Source of the DNA: Nitrospira sp.
GTDB taxonomy: Bacteria > Nitrospirota > JACRHL01
DNA length: 7,012 nucleotides
Reading direction: 5' to 3'
Assembly (NCBI GenBank): GCA_026994095.1
Contig: JALWRU010000161.1
Span: forward strand, 1-7,012
Under the pieces are notes generated by a model. The model was not told where the DNA came from, ran no database searches, and worked only from the letters and a program-made list of their open reading frames with translations. A program made the position numbers and the translations under genes. Below are positions 6,130-7,012 of this stretch, piece by piece (position 1 is the first letter of the stretch; each line of letters begins with the position of its first letter).

Positions 6130-6498
6130 CTAGCGACACATCACGTCCTTGCGGGTGCTGGCGGCGATGCCATCCACCTCGGCGATGATCGCTTCCGGCG
6201 CACCCAACTCGGCCAGGGTAGAGCGCAGATGGGCCAGAATCTGGTCAAAATGCATATCATTTAAGCCCATTTCCTCCACCATCTTCTGATGGGCGGCGCG
6301 CATGTCCCGACCGGTGTAGTTGTTCGGCCCACCAAAGGCCATGGTCAAAAAACCTTTCTGTTTGGCGGCCTGCGCTTCCATATCAACGGTGTCGAAGAAA
6401 CGGGACACATATTTGTCTGCCAGCACTTTGCGATAAAACAGGTCCACCGCGGCATCCACTGCGGCCTCACCCCCAATACGCTCATACAGACTGTTCAT
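6130..6498 (-). CDS. glbN: Group 1 truncated haemoglobin (GlbN/trHbN-like)
   Basis: This is a 122-residue 2-on-2 globin that binds haem and probably handles O2 or NO, for example by NO dioxygenation. From MNSLYERIGG to KDVMCR it aligns almost without gaps to cyanobacterial GlbN as I remember it. Tyr22 is at B10, Gln43 at E7, Gln47 at E11 and the proximal His70 at F8, with the glycine-rich FGGP turn at 55-58. The E10 position, a haem-coordinating His46 in Synechocystis GlbN, is Lys46. The C-terminal His117 that attaches covalently to haem there is missing through a two-residue deletion, so a five-coordinate, non-covalent haem is expected. GGAGG five bases before the ATG at 6498 fixes the start; a TTG four codons upstream is inside that Shine-Dalgarno region and is unlikely. 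The reductase follows after four bases. The symbol follows the family name. Confidence 0.93.
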   Translation of the reverse strand: MNSLYERIGGEAAVDAAVDLFYRKVLADKYVSRFFDTVDMEAQAAKQKGFLTMAFGGPNNYTGRDMRAAHQKMVEEMGLNDMHFDQILAHLRSTLAELGAPEAIIAEVDGIAASTRKDVMCR

Positions 6499-6501
6499 CG
6501 G

Positions 6502-6508
6502 CTCCTCC
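6502..6508 (-). promoter_or_regulatory. Globin Shine-Dalgarno deciding the start at 6498
   Basis: On the minus strand GGAGGAG is followed by a few bases and then ATG. The core GGAGG is five bases from the start codon. It rules out the in-frame TTG at 6510, which would precede the Shine-Dalgarno. I found no convincing sigma-70 -10/-35 pair upstream. Confidence 0.75.
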
Positions 6509-6550
6509 AAATCGTTTTTAGTGTGGTTTCAATCAAGCTAAATAATCGCC

Positions 6551-6563
6551 CGGTTTGGAACCG
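6551..6563. promoter_or_regulatory. CGGTT-TGG-AACCG inverted repeat upstream of the globin operon
   Basis: Perfect five-base arms surround a three-base centre 53 bases upstream of the globin start. Size and position suit a repressor or activator site. It does not match the FNR/DNR (TTGAT-N4-ATCAA) or NorR consensus as I know them, so no regulator is named. Confidence 0.3.
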
Positions 6564-6572
6564 TTTGCCCAT

Positions 6573-6582
6573 GACATATGTC
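6573..6582. promoter_or_regulatory. GACATATGTC palindrome upstream of the globin operon
   Basis: This perfect ten-base palindrome lies 75 bases upstream of the globin ATG and ten bases from the CGGTT/AACCG repeat. It has the half-spacing seen in some Crp/Fnr-family boxes, but the flanking bases do not complete a consensus. It is a candidate operator only. Confidence 0.27.
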
Positions 6583-6616
6583 CGAAGAACGGCATGAGAT
6601 ATCGCTGGTAATGGTT

Positions 6617-6687
6617 TAGGGCCTGTTAACACGAATAAAAAAACAGGCACCATCAGCCGCAATTCCCATTCGTGTTAACAGGCCCTA
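6617..6687. mobile_element. MITE-like element: perfect 20-base inverted repeats, 31-base spacer, TA at both ends
   Basis: The left arm (6617-6636) and right arm (6668-6687) are perfect reverse complements. Each begins TAGGGCCTGTTAACACG at its outer end. If the outer TA is a duplicated target dinucleotide, the element is 6619-6685 (67 bases) with 18-base terminal repeats. Each arm contains the self-palindrome TGTTAACA (6624-6631 and 6673-6680). The spacer is A-rich at its left end and encodes nothing. GCCTGTT (6621-6627) can also pair with AACAGGC (6642-6648), giving an alternative short hairpin. A TA-bounded repeat of this kind resembles non-autonomous relatives of transposons that target TA (IS630/Tc1 and some IS5-group elements), but no transposase is present to prove it. 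No T-tract follows the full hairpin, which argues against a simple terminator. The right end supplies the stop codon of the HPP gene. Confidence 0.55.
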
Positions 6688-7012
6688 GTTCGTGTGCCTG
6701 AGGCGTTGAATCAGGCGGTGATATGCGGTGACCAGCAGCCACATCATGAACAGGTTGAGCAGCAGCGGGGTGAGCAGCAACTGATACCCCAACTGCTGGA
6801 TGTCCGGCCCGCCCACCACCGCAGTGAGCGCCGCCGCGCCGCCGGGTGGGTGCAGGCACCTGAGCAGCACCATTGCCACGATCGCCCCCCCCACCGCCAC
6901 TGCTGCCGCCATCGGCACCGAGGGCACCAGGCGGGCGGCGGATACCCCCACCGCGACCGCTACCAGATGGCCACCCACAAACGGCCAGGTGCGGGCATAG
7001 GGGCTGTCATGC
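6685..7012 (-). CDS. HPP-family integral membrane protein, N-terminus beyond the window
   Basis: The 108 visible residues are the C-terminal part of an HPP-domain membrane protein; some members of this family have been linked to nitrite transport. Near the left edge is SPYARTWPFVGGHL, the family's conserved loop and GGHL start of a helix (13-16). The signature LHPPGGA follows at 53-59. Hydrophobic segments span about 14-30, 34-52 and 76-98. The reading frame is open to the window edge, so a further N-terminal helix should lie outside. The protein stops ten residues after the last helix, without the CBS domains some homologues carry. Its TAG stop is the outer three bases of the inverted-repeat element, so the tail may have been shortened by the insertion. 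It is on the same strand as the globin operon, whose start is 186 bases further on. Confidence 0.85.
   Translation of the reverse strand, partial: HDSPYARTWPFVGGHLVAVAVGVSAARLVPSVPMAAAVAVGGAIVAMVLLRCLHPPGGAAALTAVVGGPDIQQLGYQLLLTPLLLNLFMMWLLVTAYHRLIQRLRHTN

Noticed and set aside
5529..6188. A 219-codon plus-strand frame opposite the reductase gene
   Set aside because: The reductase strand carries the ferredoxin and FAD motifs in order; this frame is its shadow.
6519..6530. An FNR/DNR-type box near the globin start, suggested by TTGAT on the minus strand at 6531-6535
   Set aside because: Only one half-site is present; the expected ATCAA at four bases' distance is missing.
6617..6687. Reading the 20-base inverted repeat as an ordinary intrinsic terminator for the HPP gene
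   Set aside because: Neither end of the long stem is followed by a T-run, the 31-base loop is long and the TA-bounded ends fit an insertion better; a role in RNA stability remains possible.

Overview
The window is a gene-dense, GC-rich stretch of bacterial chromosome. The gene families present (a sigma-54 activator, RimO, a cyanobacterial-type group 1 truncated haemoglobin and an HPP membrane protein) suggest a proteobacterium. No gene fixes the genus and there is no rRNA or tRNA. I see no CRISPR array, phage gene or transposase gene.

Left part (1-1441): the 3'-truncated body of a sigma-54 (NtrC-type) activator lies on the minus strand. Its AAA+ core is intact, but its receiver domain has lost several phosphorylation-site residues. 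It is divergent from the next operon across about 250 bases holding small operator-like palindromes.

Middle (1442-5139): a plus-strand pair, ligA (NAD-dependent DNA ligase, 778 aa, with an expanded helix-hairpin-helix region) and rimO (ribosomal protein S12 methylthiotransferase), overlaps by four bases and is probably translationally coupled. The ligA Shine-Dalgarno lies in a GC hairpin.

Right part (5136-6498): a minus-strand two-gene operon is transcribed towards rimO. It encodes a group 1 truncated haemoglobin (GlbN-like) and, four bases downstream, a protein with a [2Fe-2S] ferredoxin domain fused to FAD and NAD(P) reductase domains. Together they look like a two-polypeptide counterpart of flavohaemoglobin, plausibly a globin for NO or O2 chemistry and its electron donor. 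The reductase gene contains a perfect 15-bp inverted repeat flanked by A6 and T6, the form of a bidirectional intrinsic terminator, inside the coding sequence. Its tail overlaps the rimO tail by four bases.

Right edge (6499-7012): the globin upstream region holds two short palindromes. Beyond it is a compact element with perfect 20-base terminal inverted repeats around a 31-base spacer, MITE-like and bounded by TA. The outermost three bases of its right arm form the stop codon of a minus-strand HPP-family membrane protein that runs off the window.

The best candidates for something undescribed are the intragenic terminator in the globin/reductase operon, the split globin-reductase system itself, and the TA-bounded inverted-repeat element that supplies a stop codon.
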